Assembly: GCF_900108565.1 (NCBI RefSeq)
Contig: NZ_LT629971.1
Location: 2,356,001-2,420,000, forward strand
Direction of reading: 5' to 3'
From: Mycolicibacterium rutilum
GTDB lineage: Bacteria > Actinomycetota > Actinomycetes > Mycobacteriales > Mycobacteriaceae
Length of the DNA: 64,000 bases
Shown: in pieces, positions 10,337 through 19,534 of the stretch
How the letters are laid out: each line of letters opens with the position of its first letter
Position numbering within the stretch: position 1 is the stretch's first letter
Notes under the pieces: generated by a model
Told to the model about the DNA's origin: nothing
Databases searched by the model: none
The model's input: the letters and a program-made list of their open reading frames with translations, nothing else
Position numbers and translations under genes: made by a program

Positions 10337-10399
10337 CGCGAACGGGCGAAGTCGCGCAAACCGCTCCGGCACGCGGGGCAACCGTAGTAGACCAATGGC

Positions 10400-12976
10400 G
10401 TGAAGGCCGCTGCGTGTGTAGGTCGGGTGGGCAGGCTCGCCGTCGCTCTCGGAATCGGGGCCGCGGTGATCACCGGATACGGGTGCGGCCCGGCGTGGGC
10501 CGACACCCCGGACGGTGCGACGGGCGGGTCGTCGACCTCCGACACGTCGGACACCGACACTGACGCATCGGACACGCAGCCAAAGACCGAGCCCGAGCCG
10601 GACGAGCCCGAGCCCGACGAGCCCGAGGACGCCGAGCCCGAGCCCGAGGAGGAGGAGGAGGAGCCCGAACTCGAGGAGGAGCCCGAGCCCGAGCCCGCCG
10701 ACCCCGTCGCCACCGGATCCGAACCCGACGCCCCACCCGCCGACGAACCGGTCGACGCCCCGCAGACCCGGATCGAGGCGACGCAACTGCGCGTGCAGGC
10801 GGACGACGACGACCCGCCACCGGTTGACATCCCCGAAGCCGATGTCCCTGTCGCGCAGGAACTCACGATGAGCACCGCGCAGACGGTCACGACGGTGATC
10901 GTTCCGCCGACGGTGCCGTCCCTGCGGCCGTGGCCGACGGCGTTCGATCCCGCGACCGCGGTCAACTACGTCGTCGACCTGGTGACCAGCGTCGTCAACG
11001 CGGTGCTGAGCCCGTTCGCCGCCGGCCTGCCGGCCCCGCCCAGCGGCCCACCCACACTGTGGACACTGCTGGCGTGGGTGCGTCGTGAGTTCTTCAACTC
11101 CTCGCCGACCATCGCCTACAACCCCGTCCTCAACAGCCAGGGCGTCGACGAGAACGGCGACGTCGTGATCACCGGCAGCATCGGCGCCGACGATGTCGAC
11201 GGAGACCCGTTGACCTACACCGTGATCGGCAGGCCGCTCTACGGCGGCGTGGTCGAGGTCGCCGACGACGGCACGTTCACCTACCGGCCGATGAACGCGA
11301 TGGCCGCGGTCGGCGGGTACGACGAATTCGTGGTCGTCGTCGACGACGAGGCCGCCGGATTCCACCTCAACGGTCCGCTCGGACTGCTGCAGTTCGTCCC
11401 GATCATCGGCAACCTGATCAACCCCGGTGGCGGTCACCGGGTCGCGCGCACCATCCGCGTCGACGTGACCGCCGTCGACGGCGTCGACCTGTCCTTTCCG
11501 GACGACTTCCATTGGGGTGTAGCGCATTCGGGCTTCCAGGCCGAGGGCGGTCCCGGCTCACCCGTCGACCCGAACTCCGACTGGTACAAGTGGGTGCACG
11601 ATCCGCTCAACCAGCTGCTCGGGCTGACCAAAGGTGTCCCGGAGAACGGGCCCGGCGCCTACGTCCGCTACGCCGAGGACGCGGCGCTGGCCCGCGACGA
11701 GCTGAAGATGAACACGTTCCGGATCGGCATCGAATGGAGCCGCATCTTCTCGGAAAGCACTGCCGGAGTGGACATCTCCGACGAAGGTGGCACCATCAGC
11801 CTGGCCGACCTGCAGGCACTCGACGCGCTGGCCAACCAGGACGAGGTGCAGCACTACCGTGACGTGCTCACGGCGTTGCGCGCGCACGGCCTCGAACCGA
11901 TGGTCACGGTCACCCACTTCACGCTGCCGGCCTGGATCCACGACCCGGGCTCGACGCGGCTGCTGGCCCAGTTCGGCCTGCCGGCACCCGCTGCCGGGTG
12001 GCTGTCACCCACCACCGCAACCGAATTCGAGAAGTACGCCGCCTACCTCGCGTGGAAGTACGGCGATGAGGTGGACAACTGGGCGACCCTCAACGAACCG
12101 GTCCCGCCGGTGCTGACGCAGTTCTTCGCGCTGCCCGGGCTGGTGCCGGCCTGGCCGCCGGGGCTGATCCGCCCCGACCTGGCGTCGACGTTCCTGGTCA
12201 ACCAGGCCAAGGCGCACGTCGCCGCCTACGACGCGATCCACGCCTGGGACAGCACGGCCTTCGTCGGGTTCACCAACAACATGGTGCCTGCGCGGCCGGC
12301 GAATCCGGTGAATCCGCTCGACGCGCAGGCCGCCGACGCCTGGAACCAGATGTTCAACCGCTGGTTCCCCAATGCCGTCATCGACGGCTGGGTCGACGCC
12401 AACCTCGACGGCGTCAAGACCGCGGACGAGATCCACCCCGAGTTCGTCGACAAGGTCGACTTCATGGGCGTGCAGTACTACGGGTCGCAGCCGATGCAGG
12501 GCTTCGGCGTCGCACCCATCCCCGGGCTGCCGTTCCTGCGCGGGCTGCCGGTGCGCTGCCAGGCCAGCTCGCCGACGTGTAGCGACTTCAACCAACCGAT
12601 CGATCCCGGCGGGTTCCGCGAGGTCCTCGAGGTCGCGGGGTCCTACGGGAAACCGTTGTGGGTCACCGAGAACGGCATCGCCGACGACGAGGACACCAAG
12701 CGGCCGTCCTACATCGCCAACCACATCGCCGTCGTGCAGGACCTGGTCGCCCACGGCGCCGACATCCGCGGCTACACCTACTGGTCGTTCGTCGACAACC
12801 TGGAGTGGTCCGAGGGCTACCACCTGCAGTTCGGGCTGTACGGCTCCGACCCGGCGACGCCCGAACTCGAGCGCACGCCGAAGCCGGCCAGCATCGACAC
12901 CCTCAGTGCGATCGCAGGGTCGAACTCGTTGCCGCTGTGGGTGCTTGCGCAGTACGTCGCCGCGTCGAGCACCTGA
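10400..12976 (+). CDS. Secreted GH1 glycosidase with acidic linker and VCBS-like domain
   Basis: An 858-residue exported multidomain protein starting at GTG 10400. A signal peptide (GRLAVALGIGAAVITGYGCG, cleavage after AWA) is followed by about 90 residues of Ser/Thr/Asp and then dense Glu/Pro/Asp repeats, a Pro-rich segment, a bacterial Ig/VCBS-like domain at about residues 230-355 (GSIGADDVDGDPLTYTVIG, DDGTFTYRP) and a C-terminal glycoside hydrolase family 1 barrel from about 365. GH1 catalytic residues are visible: acid/base Glu566 in TLNEP and nucleophile Glu757 in VTENG. It probably hydrolyses beta-glucosides or related beta-linked sugars outside the membrane; the substrate is unknown. 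The fusion to a VCBS-like module and the very acidic linker are unusual for GH1. The signal and linker style recur in the hydrolase at 47995-49554. Confidence 0.85.
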   Translation: MKAAACVGRVGRLAVALGIGAAVITGYGCGPAWADTPDGATGGSSTSDTSDTDTDASDTQPKTEPEPDEPEPDEPEDAEPEPEEEEEEPELEEEPEPEPADPVATGSEPDAPPADEPVDAPQTRIEATQLRVQADDDDPPPVDIPEADVPVAQELTMSTAQTVTTVIVPPTVPSLRPWPTAFDPATAVNYVVDLVTSVVNAVLSPFAAGLPAPPSGPPTLWTLLAWVRREFFNSSPTIAYNPVLNSQGVDENGDVVITGSIGADDVDGDPLTYTVIGRPLYGGVVEVADDGTFTYRPMNAMAAVGGYDEFVVVVDDEAAGFHLNGPLGLLQFVPIIGNLINPGGGHRVARTIRVDVTAVDGVDLSFPDDFHWGVAHSGFQAEGGPGSPVDPNSDWYKWVHDPLNQLLGLTKGVPENGPGAYVRYAEDAALARDELKMNTFRIGIEWSRIFSESTAGVDISDEGGTISLADLQALDALANQDEVQHYRDVLTALRAHGLEPMVTVTHFTLPAWIHDPGSTRLLAQFGLPAPAAGWLSPTTATEFEKYAAYLAWKYGDEVDNWATLNEPVPPVLTQFFALPGLVPAWPPGLIRPDLASTFLVNQAKAHVAAYDAIHAWDSTAFVGFTNNMVPARPANPVNPLDAQAADAWNQMFNRWFPNAVIDGWVDANLDGVKTADEIHPEFVDKVDFMGVQYYGSQPMQGFGVAPIPGLPFLRGLPVRCQASSPTCSDFNQPIDPGGFREVLEVAGSYGKPLWVTENGIADDEDTKRPSYIANHIAVVQDLVAHGADIRGYTYWSFVDNLEWSEGYHLQFGLYGSDPATPELERTPKPASIDTLSAIAGSNSLPLWVLAQYVAASST

Positions 12977-12981
12977 GCCGG

Positions 12982-13437
12982 CTACTGGTGCTGCTTGACG
13001 GCCTGGTCGATCTCCTCCTGGCTGACCTCGCGGATCGGCTGCCCCATCGACCACAGATGGCCGAACGGGTCACGGAGCTCGCCGTAGCGGTCACCCCAGA
13101 ACATGTCCTGCAGCGGCATGACGACCGTCGCGCCGGCGTCGACGGCCTTCTGGAACTTGGCGTCCACGTCGTCGACCGTGAGATGGATGGTGACCGGTGA
13201 GCCGCCCAGCGCCTCCGGCACGACCGATTTGCCGTCGTTCATCTCCGGGAAATCGTCGTTGAGCATCACCAGCGCGCCGTTCAACCGCAGCGCGGCGTGG
13301 AAGAGTTTCTTCCCGTCCGGCCCGGGCACGCGGCCGAGTTCCTCAGCGTCGAACGCCTTGACGTAGAAGTCGATGGCGGCAGCGCCGTCGCTGACCGTGA
13401 GCATGGGCGACACTGCCGGTTCGAACTCGATGGCCAT
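12982..13437 (-). CDS. VOC (glyoxalase-fold) family protein, Rv0887c-like
   Basis: A 151-residue vicinal-oxygen-chelate protein with paired beta-alpha-beta-beta-beta units, of the type often annotated PhnB-like. Features: VSPMLTVSDGAAAIDFYVKA at the N-terminus, LRLNGALVMLNDDFPEM, and the second half VTIHLTVDDVDAKFQKAVDAG with WGDRYGELRDPFGHLWSMG. ATG 13437 is chosen because GAGGAG lies 6 bases before it and the protein then starts MAIEFEPAVSP; the frame remains open to 13530. Its activity is unknown; members include isomerases, dioxygenases and drug-binding proteins. It is convergent with the GH1 gene, only 5 bases apart. Confidence 0.82.
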   Translation of the reverse strand: MAIEFEPAVSPMLTVSDGAAAIDFYVKAFDAEELGRVPGPDGKKLFHAALRLNGALVMLNDDFPEMNDGKSVVPEALGGSPVTIHLTVDDVDAKFQKAVDAGATVVMPLQDMFWGDRYGELRDPFGHLWSMGQPIREVSQEEIDQAVKQHQ

Positions 13438-13546
13438 TGCGAACTCCTCACATATCGGGTTGGGGGTCACGCGTACAGACCCGCGAAGCCGGCGGATCTC
13501 ATCGCGCACCGCCATGCAACCACCACCCACCGACAGGCGGGCGCGT

Positions 13547-14152
13547 TCAGACGATCGAGAACGACGGCGGCAGCGGCTCGCGCCCGGTCAACGCCAGCAG
13601 CACCTCGGGGCCGCGCCCGTCGGCAGCGATGCGCGCCGCCAACACCAGCGCCTCCTCGGTCGCCGAGGTCGGCAGGTTGACCGAAATGTCCAGCGCGCGG
13701 CCGATATCCAGGCTGTGCACCACCAACTCGAACACCCGGGTGGGCAGATAGTTCGACAATCGGATGCCGAGCCCGCCGAGCACCTGGATCAGCGGATCTC
13801 CTGCGCCCTCCAGCCGGGCCAGCGCCTGCGCCGCCAGCGCGTCCACCGCGGCGGCCGGATGCGCACCGAGATCGCGACCGGCCTGCCTGCCGCGTTCGGC
13901 CACGTCCGCCGCGGCCATGCCCAGCGCGGTCGGGTTCACCCGCGCGTAGTACTCCTGCGGGCTGGTGACGTCCTCACGTTCGGCGGTGGTGTCCAGGTAG
14001 GTGATCACCGTCGTCAACGAGCGCGAGGTGTGCCCCACCAGGGCCCGCACGTCCCACTCGCCCAGCCCCGGTCGCTCCCACGCATCGGCGGGGATCCGGT
14101 GCACCAGCTCCGCGAAAGCACCTGCCGCGGCGGCGAACGTCGTCGGCGTCAT
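13547..14152 (-). CDS. Mycothiol-dependent maleylpyruvate isomerase-family protein
   Basis: A 201-residue protein of the MDMPI/DinB-like four-helix family. The N-terminal motif RPGLGEWDVRALVGHTSRSL carries the conserved WxVRxLVxH pattern whose His is a metal ligand in family members, and FELVVHSLDIGRAL supplies a second His. The C-terminus ends LTGREPLPPSFSIV. Some relatives use mycothiol as cofactor; whether this one does cannot be told. ATG 14152 overlaps the citA stop by 4 bases (ATGA), so it is translated with citA. An earlier start at 14275 would lie deep inside citA and is rejected. Confidence 0.8.
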   Translation of the reverse strand: MTPTTFAAAAGAFAELVHRIPADAWERPGLGEWDVRALVGHTSRSLTTVITYLDTTAEREDVTSPQEYYARVNPTALGMAAADVAERGRQAGRDLGAHPAAAVDALAAQALARLEGAGDPLIQVLGGLGIRLSNYLPTRVFELVVHSLDIGRALDISVNLPTSATEEALVLAARIAADGRGPEVLLALTGREPLPPSFSIV

Positions 14153-15267
14153 GACCGGACGACTTGGTCCCATCCCTCGACCGACTCGGGACTGCGCGGG
14201 GCGGGCCCGACGTAGATCGCCGACGGCCGCACCAGCTTGCCGAGCCGTTTCTGCTCGAGGATGTGCGCGCACCAACCCGCCGTGCGCCCACAGGTGAACA
14301 TCGCGGGCATCATCTTCGTCGGCACCTGCGCGAAGTCGAGGATTACGGCCGCCCAGAACTCGACGTTGGTCTCGATGGCCCGGTCAGGGCGCCGCTCGTG
14401 CAGTTCGGCGAGCGCGGCCTGTTCCAGCGCGGCGGCCACCTCGTAGCGCGGCGCCTGCAGGCGTTCGGCCGTCGCGCGCAGCACCCGGGCCCGTGGGTCC
14501 TCCGCGCGGTAGACGCGGTGCCCGAAGCCCATCAGCTTCTCCTTGCGGTCGAGGATGCCCTTGACCACCGCACGGGCGTCGCCGGTGTTCTCGGCTTCCT
14601 CGATCATCGGGATCACCCGCGCCGGCGCGCCGCCGTGCAGCGGACCGCTCATCGCGCCGATCGCTCCGGACAGCGCGGCCGCCACGTCGGCTCCGGTCGA
14701 GGCGATCACCCGCGCGGTGAACGTCGACGCGTTCATCCCGTGCTCGGCGGCGCTGACCCAGTAGGCGTCGATGGCCTCGATGTGCCGGGGGTCCGGGTCG
14801 CCCTGCCAGCGCGTCATGAATCGTTCGGTGACAGTGGCACATTCGTCGATGGTGCGCTGCGGGACGGCGGGCTGGTAGATCCCGCGGGCGGACTGCGCGA
14901 CGTACGACAGCGCCATCACCGACGCCCGCGCCAACTGGTCGCGCGCCGTGCCGTCGTCGATGTCGAGCAGCGGCGGATACCCCCAGATCGGCGCCAGCAT
15001 CGCCAGCCCCGCCTGCACGTCGACGCGGACGTCGCCGCTGTGGATCGGCAGCGGGAACGGTTCGGCGGGCGGCAGGCCGTTGCCGAATTTCCCGTCGACC
15101 AGCAGCGCCCACACGTCGCCGAACGTCACCCGCCGGCTGACCAGGTCCTCGATGTCGACGCCGCGGTACCGCAGCGCCCCGCCGTCCTTGTCGGGTTCGG
15201 CGATCTCGGAGGTGAAGGCCACCACGCCCTCGAGGCCGGGTACGAAGTCTTCGGGCACCGCACTCAT
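14149..15267 (-). CDS. citA: Citrate synthase II
   Basis: A citrate synthase of 372 residues condensing oxaloacetate and acetyl-CoA. It starts at ATG 15267 (MSAVPEDFVPGLEGVVAFTS); the frame continues upstream into the pdxH promoter but without family similarity. Catalytic regions are AAEHGMNASTFTARVIASTG, SGPLHGGAPARVIPMIEE, and MGFGHRVYRAEDPRARVLR with the catalytic His, followed by PTKMMPAMFTCGRTAGWCAH. It is the CitA (Rv0889c) type, shorter than the main GltA2 enzyme at 18093. The pair may act as house-keeping and alternative synthases (or 2-methylcitrate synthase-like); sequence alone does not separate these. It is divergent from pdxH, with 56 bases between starts. Confidence 0.93.
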   Translation of the reverse strand: MSAVPEDFVPGLEGVVAFTSEIAEPDKDGGALRYRGVDIEDLVSRRVTFGDVWALLVDGKFGNGLPPAEPFPLPIHSGDVRVDVQAGLAMLAPIWGYPPLLDIDDGTARDQLARASVMALSYVAQSARGIYQPAVPQRTIDECATVTERFMTRWQGDPDPRHIEAIDAYWVSAAEHGMNASTFTARVIASTGADVAAALSGAIGAMSGPLHGGAPARVIPMIEEAENTGDARAVVKGILDRKEKLMGFGHRVYRAEDPRARVLRATAERLQAPRYEVAAALEQAALAELHERRPDRAIETNVEFWAAVILDFAQVPTKMMPAMFTCGRTAGWCAHILEQKRLGKLVRPSAIYVGPAPRSPESVEGWDQVVRS

Positions 15268-15323
15268 GGCCAGATTCTCGCACCCCCCCGGCGCCTGCGG
15301 ACCGTCGGGCGTAGCGTTGGCGC

Positions 15324-16007
15324 GTGGCGGCGGTAGGCGACGAGCACTTGGCGAGGATGCGCGTGGAATACGGTTCGGTGGAGAAGGACGGCAGCCCCGA
15401 CCTGGACGCCGACTGGCTGGGGGCCGACCCGGCAACCGGCTGGGTTGAGTTGCTGCGCAAGTGGTTAGCAGACGCCGAGCGCGCCGGGGTCGCCGAACCC
15501 AACGCGATGGTGATCGGCACGGTCGACGCGCAGGGAAGGCCGGTCACCCGATCGGTGTTGTGCAAGAGCGTGGACGACACCGGCATCACCTTCTACACCA
15601 ACTACGACTCCGCCAAGGGCGAGCAGCTGGCGGCGACGCCGTACGCGTCGGCCACGTTCCCCTGGTATCAGGTCGGCCGCCAGGTCCACGTCCGCGGCGC
15701 GGTGAGCAAGGTCTCGGCCGAGGAGACCGCCGAGTACTGGTCCAAGCGCCCACGCGGCTCGCAGCTGGGGGCGTGGGCGTCGCACCAGTCGGCGCCGATC
15801 GCGTCGCGCGCCGCGCTGCTCGGCCAGCTCGACGAGGTGACGCAGCGGTTCGCCGATCACGACGCCGTGCCGGTGCCGCCGAACTGGGGCGGCTACCACA
15901 TCGCCGCCGAGGTCGTCGAATTCTGGCAGGGCCGAGAGAACCGGGTGCACAACAGGATTCGATTGACACTCGGTGAGCGGCCCAGCGTCGAGCGGCTCCA
16001 GCCGTAA
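15324..16007 (+). CDS. pdxH: Pyridoxine/pyridoxamine 5'-phosphate oxidase
   Basis: An FMN flavoprotein of 227 residues that oxidises pyridoxine or pyridoxamine phosphate to pyridoxal 5'-phosphate. The start is GTG 15324. Family motifs run in order: [68 protein letters not shown] and the C-terminal signature [16 protein letters not shown], ending ERLQP. All FMN and substrate positions appear intact. It lies between citA and an MFS permease, 3 bases before the latter, so the two are probably co-transcribed. In M. tuberculosis pdxH (Rv2607) lies elsewhere, as I recall. Confidence 0.95.
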   Translation: MAAVGDEHLARMRVEYGSVEKDGSPDLDADWLGADPATGWVELLRKWLADAERAGVAEPNAMVIGTVDAQGRPVTRSVLCKSVDDTGITFYTNYDSAKGEQLAATPYASATFPWYQVGRQVHVRGAVSKVSAEETAEYWSKRPRGSQLGAWASHQSAPIASRAALLGQLDEVTQRFADHDAVPVPPNWGGYHIAAEVVEFWQGRENRVHNRIRLTLGERPSVERLQP

Positions 16008-16010
16008 CGC

Positions 16011-17279
16011 GTGCGGAAGCTCTTCGCCGACACCACACCGCTGCAGACACCGGACTTCCGGCGGCTGTGGCTGGCCGGAATCGTCACGGTCATCGGCGCG
16101 AACCTGACGATCTTCGCGGTGCCCGTGCAGCTGTACGCGCTCACGCAGAGCTCCGCCTATGTCGGGCTCTCCGGCCTGTTCGCGCTGGTGCCGCTGGTGG
16201 TGTTCGGGCTGTGGGGCGGCGCCTGGGCCGACGCGATGGACCGCCGGGTGCTGCTGGTCATCACGTCGGTCGGACTGGCGCTGGCGTCGGTGCTGCTGTG
16301 GCTGCAGGCGGCGCTGGCGCTGAACAACGTGTGGGTGGTGCTGTGTCTGCTCGCGGTGCAGCAGGGTTTCTACGCGGTGAACTCGCCCACCCGCTCGGCG
16401 GCCATCCCGCGCATGCTGCCCGGCGAGCAGCTGCCCGCGGCCAACTCGCTGAACATGACGGTCATGCAGTTCGGCGCGATCGTCGGCCCGCTGCTGGCCG
16501 GCGTGATGCTGCGCTGGGTGGACCTGTCGACGCTGTACGCCATCGACGCGGTCACCTGCCTGGCGGCGATCTGGGCGACGGTCCGGCTCGCGCCGATGCG
16601 CAACGGGCAGGGTTCGGCGGGCTTCGGGTTCGGTGCCGTGCTCGACGGGTTCCGGTACCTGGCAGGCAATCAGGTCGTGCTGATGTCGTTCGTCGTCGAC
16701 CTGATCGCGATGATCTTCGGGATGCCGCGGGCGCTGTTCCCGCAGATGGCGCACGAGTCGTTCGGCGGTCCGATCGAGGGCGGCACCACGATGGCGTTGC
16801 TGGCGGCGGCGATGTCGGTGGGTGCTGTGGCCGGCGGGGTGTTCTCCGGGTGGCTGCCGCGGATCAGGCGCCGGGGCCTGGCGGTGGTGGTCGCGATCGT
16901 GGTGTGGGGCGCGGCGATGATCGGCTTCGGTGTGGCCGGCGGGATGGCCGGTGGGCACGCGGGCGCGCTGCTGTGGATCGCGTTCGCGTTCCTGGCGATC
17001 GGCGGCGCCGCGGACATGGTCTCGGCGGCGTTCCGGTCGACGATCCTGCAGCAGGCCGCCTCCGACGAGGTGCGTGGCCGCCTGCAGGGCGTGTTCACCG
17101 TGGTCGTTGCCGGCGGCCCCCGCCTCGCCGACGCCGCGCACGGTGGGGCGGCGGCGATGGTCGGGACCACGGTGGCCGCGGCCGGTGGCGGCGCGCTGGT
17201 GGTGATCGTGGTCGTGTTGGCGGTGCTGGCCGCGCCCGCGTTCATTCGCTACCGGGTGGCCGAAGGCGACAAAGTCTGA
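16011..17279 (+). CDS. MFS exporter of the EntS/macrolide-efflux type
   Basis: A 422-residue permease of the MFS_3 group (relatives include EntS and macrolide or Tap-like efflux pumps). It starts at GTG 16011 (VRKLFADTTPLQTPDFRRLW), the characteristic N-terminus in which the first helix follows FRRLWLAG. About twelve hydrophobic segments are visible; the loop between helices 2 and 3 reads GGAWADAMDRR, a variant of motif A. Substrate is unknown; export of a siderophore or drug would be typical. It follows pdxH by 3 bases and is followed by a TetR gene after 69 bases and an inverted repeat, suggesting local control. Confidence 0.85.
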   Translation: MRKLFADTTPLQTPDFRRLWLAGIVTVIGANLTIFAVPVQLYALTQSSAYVGLSGLFALVPLVVFGLWGGAWADAMDRRVLLVITSVGLALASVLLWLQAALALNNVWVVLCLLAVQQGFYAVNSPTRSAAIPRMLPGEQLPAANSLNMTVMQFGAIVGPLLAGVMLRWVDLSTLYAIDAVTCLAAIWATVRLAPMRNGQGSAGFGFGAVLDGFRYLAGNQVVLMSFVVDLIAMIFGMPRALFPQMAHESFGGPIEGGTTMALLAAAMSVGAVAGGVFSGWLPRIRRRGLAVVVAIVVWGAAMIGFGVAGGMAGGHAGALLWIAFAFLAIGGAADMVSAAFRSTILQQAASDEVRGRLQGVFTVVVAGGPRLADAAHGGAAAMVGTTVAAAGGGALVVIVVVLAVLAAPAFIRYRVAEGDKV

Positions 17280-17287
17280 CGGTGGAC

Positions 17288-17308
17288 AACTGTCGGGGCG
17301 CGACAGTT
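17288..17308. promoter_or_regulatory. Inverted repeat before the TetR gene
   Basis: Perfect 7-bp arms AACTGTC (17288-17294) and GACAGTT (17302-17308) flank GGGGCGC. The repeat begins 9 bases after the MFS stop and ends 40 bases before the TetR start, a fitting place for a TetR operator. A weak terminator for the MFS gene is the alternative, but only TTTC follows the stem. Confidence 0.45.
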
Positions 17309-17348
17309 TCTAAGCTGTTTCTCAAGATTCGCGGATAGCATCCCCCTC

Positions 17349-17999
17349 GTGGTTGATGTACGGGGGGCGCCGAGTCTCGGTCTCCGCGAGCGCAAGAAGC
17401 AACGTACGCGGGCCACCCTGATCGACGCGGCCGTCGAGCTGTGCAACCGGCAGGGTTTCGACAACACCACCGTCGAGCAGATCGCCGCGATCGCCGACGT
17501 CTCGCCGCGCACCTTCAGCCGGTACTTCCCGACCAAGGAGTCCATCGCGCTGGCGCTGGTCGACGAGATCCTCGATCGTGCCGCCGCCGAACTGGTGCGT
17601 CAGCCAATCGAACTCAACGCCATCGAAGCCGTGGTCCGTTCGTTCCTGGCGATGGCCGAGACCGCCAAGCGCGCCCCGGCAGGTGAGCTCACCGCCGACC
17701 GGGTGCTGTGCATCGTCAAGATCCTGCTGTCGTCGCCGACGCTGCGGCAGGTCTCGGTGGAGTACCGCGCCGACGCCATCGACCGGGAGATGAGCCGACG
17801 CATGGGGGTGGGCCTCGACGACCGGCGGCTGCAACTGGCCTCCGCGATGTGGAGCGCGCTGATCATGACGTCGTTGAGCGACGCCGCCAGCGTCATCGAC
17901 GACTGGTCGGCCGCCTCGATCGACGACTTCGCCGCCCGGCTGCAGATCACGTTCGCCGACTTCACCGCCCTGACAGCGGACCTGCGGCAGGTCGTGTGA
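17349..17999 (+). CDS. TetR family transcriptional regulator
   Basis: A 216-residue repressor starting at GTG 17349. The N-terminal HTH is clear: RERKKQRTRATLIDAAVELC, then FDNTTVEQIAAIADVSPRTFSRYFPTKE, the signature of this family. The remaining 150 residues form the ligand-binding and dimerisation part and have no diagnostic motif. It sits between the MFS exporter and gltA2 on the same strand. The inverted repeat at 17288-17308 is a possible operator, making the exporter or the regulator itself likely targets (inferred). The gltA2 start lies 93 bases further on, so an effect on citrate synthase is possible but unsupported. Confidence 0.88.
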   Translation: MVDVRGAPSLGLRERKKQRTRATLIDAAVELCNRQGFDNTTVEQIAAIADVSPRTFSRYFPTKESIALALVDEILDRAAAELVRQPIELNAIEAVVRSFLAMAETAKRAPAGELTADRVLCIVKILLSSPTLRQVSVEYRADAIDREMSRRMGVGLDDRRLQLASAMWSALIMTSLSDAASVIDDWSAASIDDFAARLQITFADFTALTADLRQVV

Positions 18000-18092
18000 C
18001 CGACTGACCGCCCCCGGCGGGGCACGCTCGCCGGAATGGGACTACCTTCTGTAGTGCAATGTTCGACTCCCAGCAGCGACGAAGGGAACCTC

Positions 18093-19400
<1,308 letters not shown>

Positions 19401-19413
19401 CTAGCTCCCTCTT

Positions 19414-19450
19414 GGCGCCGAACGTGGGTTACCCGCACGCGTTCGGCGCC
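19414..19450. repeat. Palindromic intergenic repeat / terminator after gltA2
   Basis: Perfect 11-bp arms GGCGCCGAACG (19414-19424) and CGTTCGGCGCC (19440-19450) enclose a 15-base loop with a further GGGT/ACCC mini-stem. It begins 13 bases after the gltA2 stop. The arm sequence CGCCGAACG followed by a TTACC core recurs in the larger palindrome at 23618-23680, so both look like members of one repeat family. A strong hairpin here can end gltA2 transcription before the MarR-controlled exporter promoter. Confidence 0.75.
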
Positions 19451-19507
19451 CCCAGCGTGACATAAGCCCACAGTCGGCGGTTTCACAGCGACTTCGGCTT
19501 GCCTCGC

Positions 19508-19533
19508 CAACAGTTGTAGTTTCACAATTGTTG
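19508..19533. promoter_or_regulatory. MarR-type operator at the exporter start
   Basis: Inverted repeat CAACAGTTGT (19508-19517), spacer AGTTTC, ACAATTGTTG (19524-19533), matching at 9 of 10 positions. It ends one base before the GTG start at 19535. The downstream MarR gene (20958) is the obvious cognate repressor. The position implies that a bound repressor covers the transcription start and that the mRNA is leaderless or nearly so. Confidence 0.7.
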
Positions 19534-19534
19534 G

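Noticed and set aside
10560..10720. Tandem GAGCCCGAG-like repeats, first considered as a DNA repeat array
   Set aside because: They encode the Glu/Pro linker of the GH1 protein in frame; irregular units without spacers, so neither CRISPR nor a minisatellite with separate meaning.
18041..18055. Inverted repeat ACTAC-CTTCT-GTAGT upstream of gltA2
   Set aside because: Five-base arms only; too short to claim as an operator, though it lies in the likely promoter.
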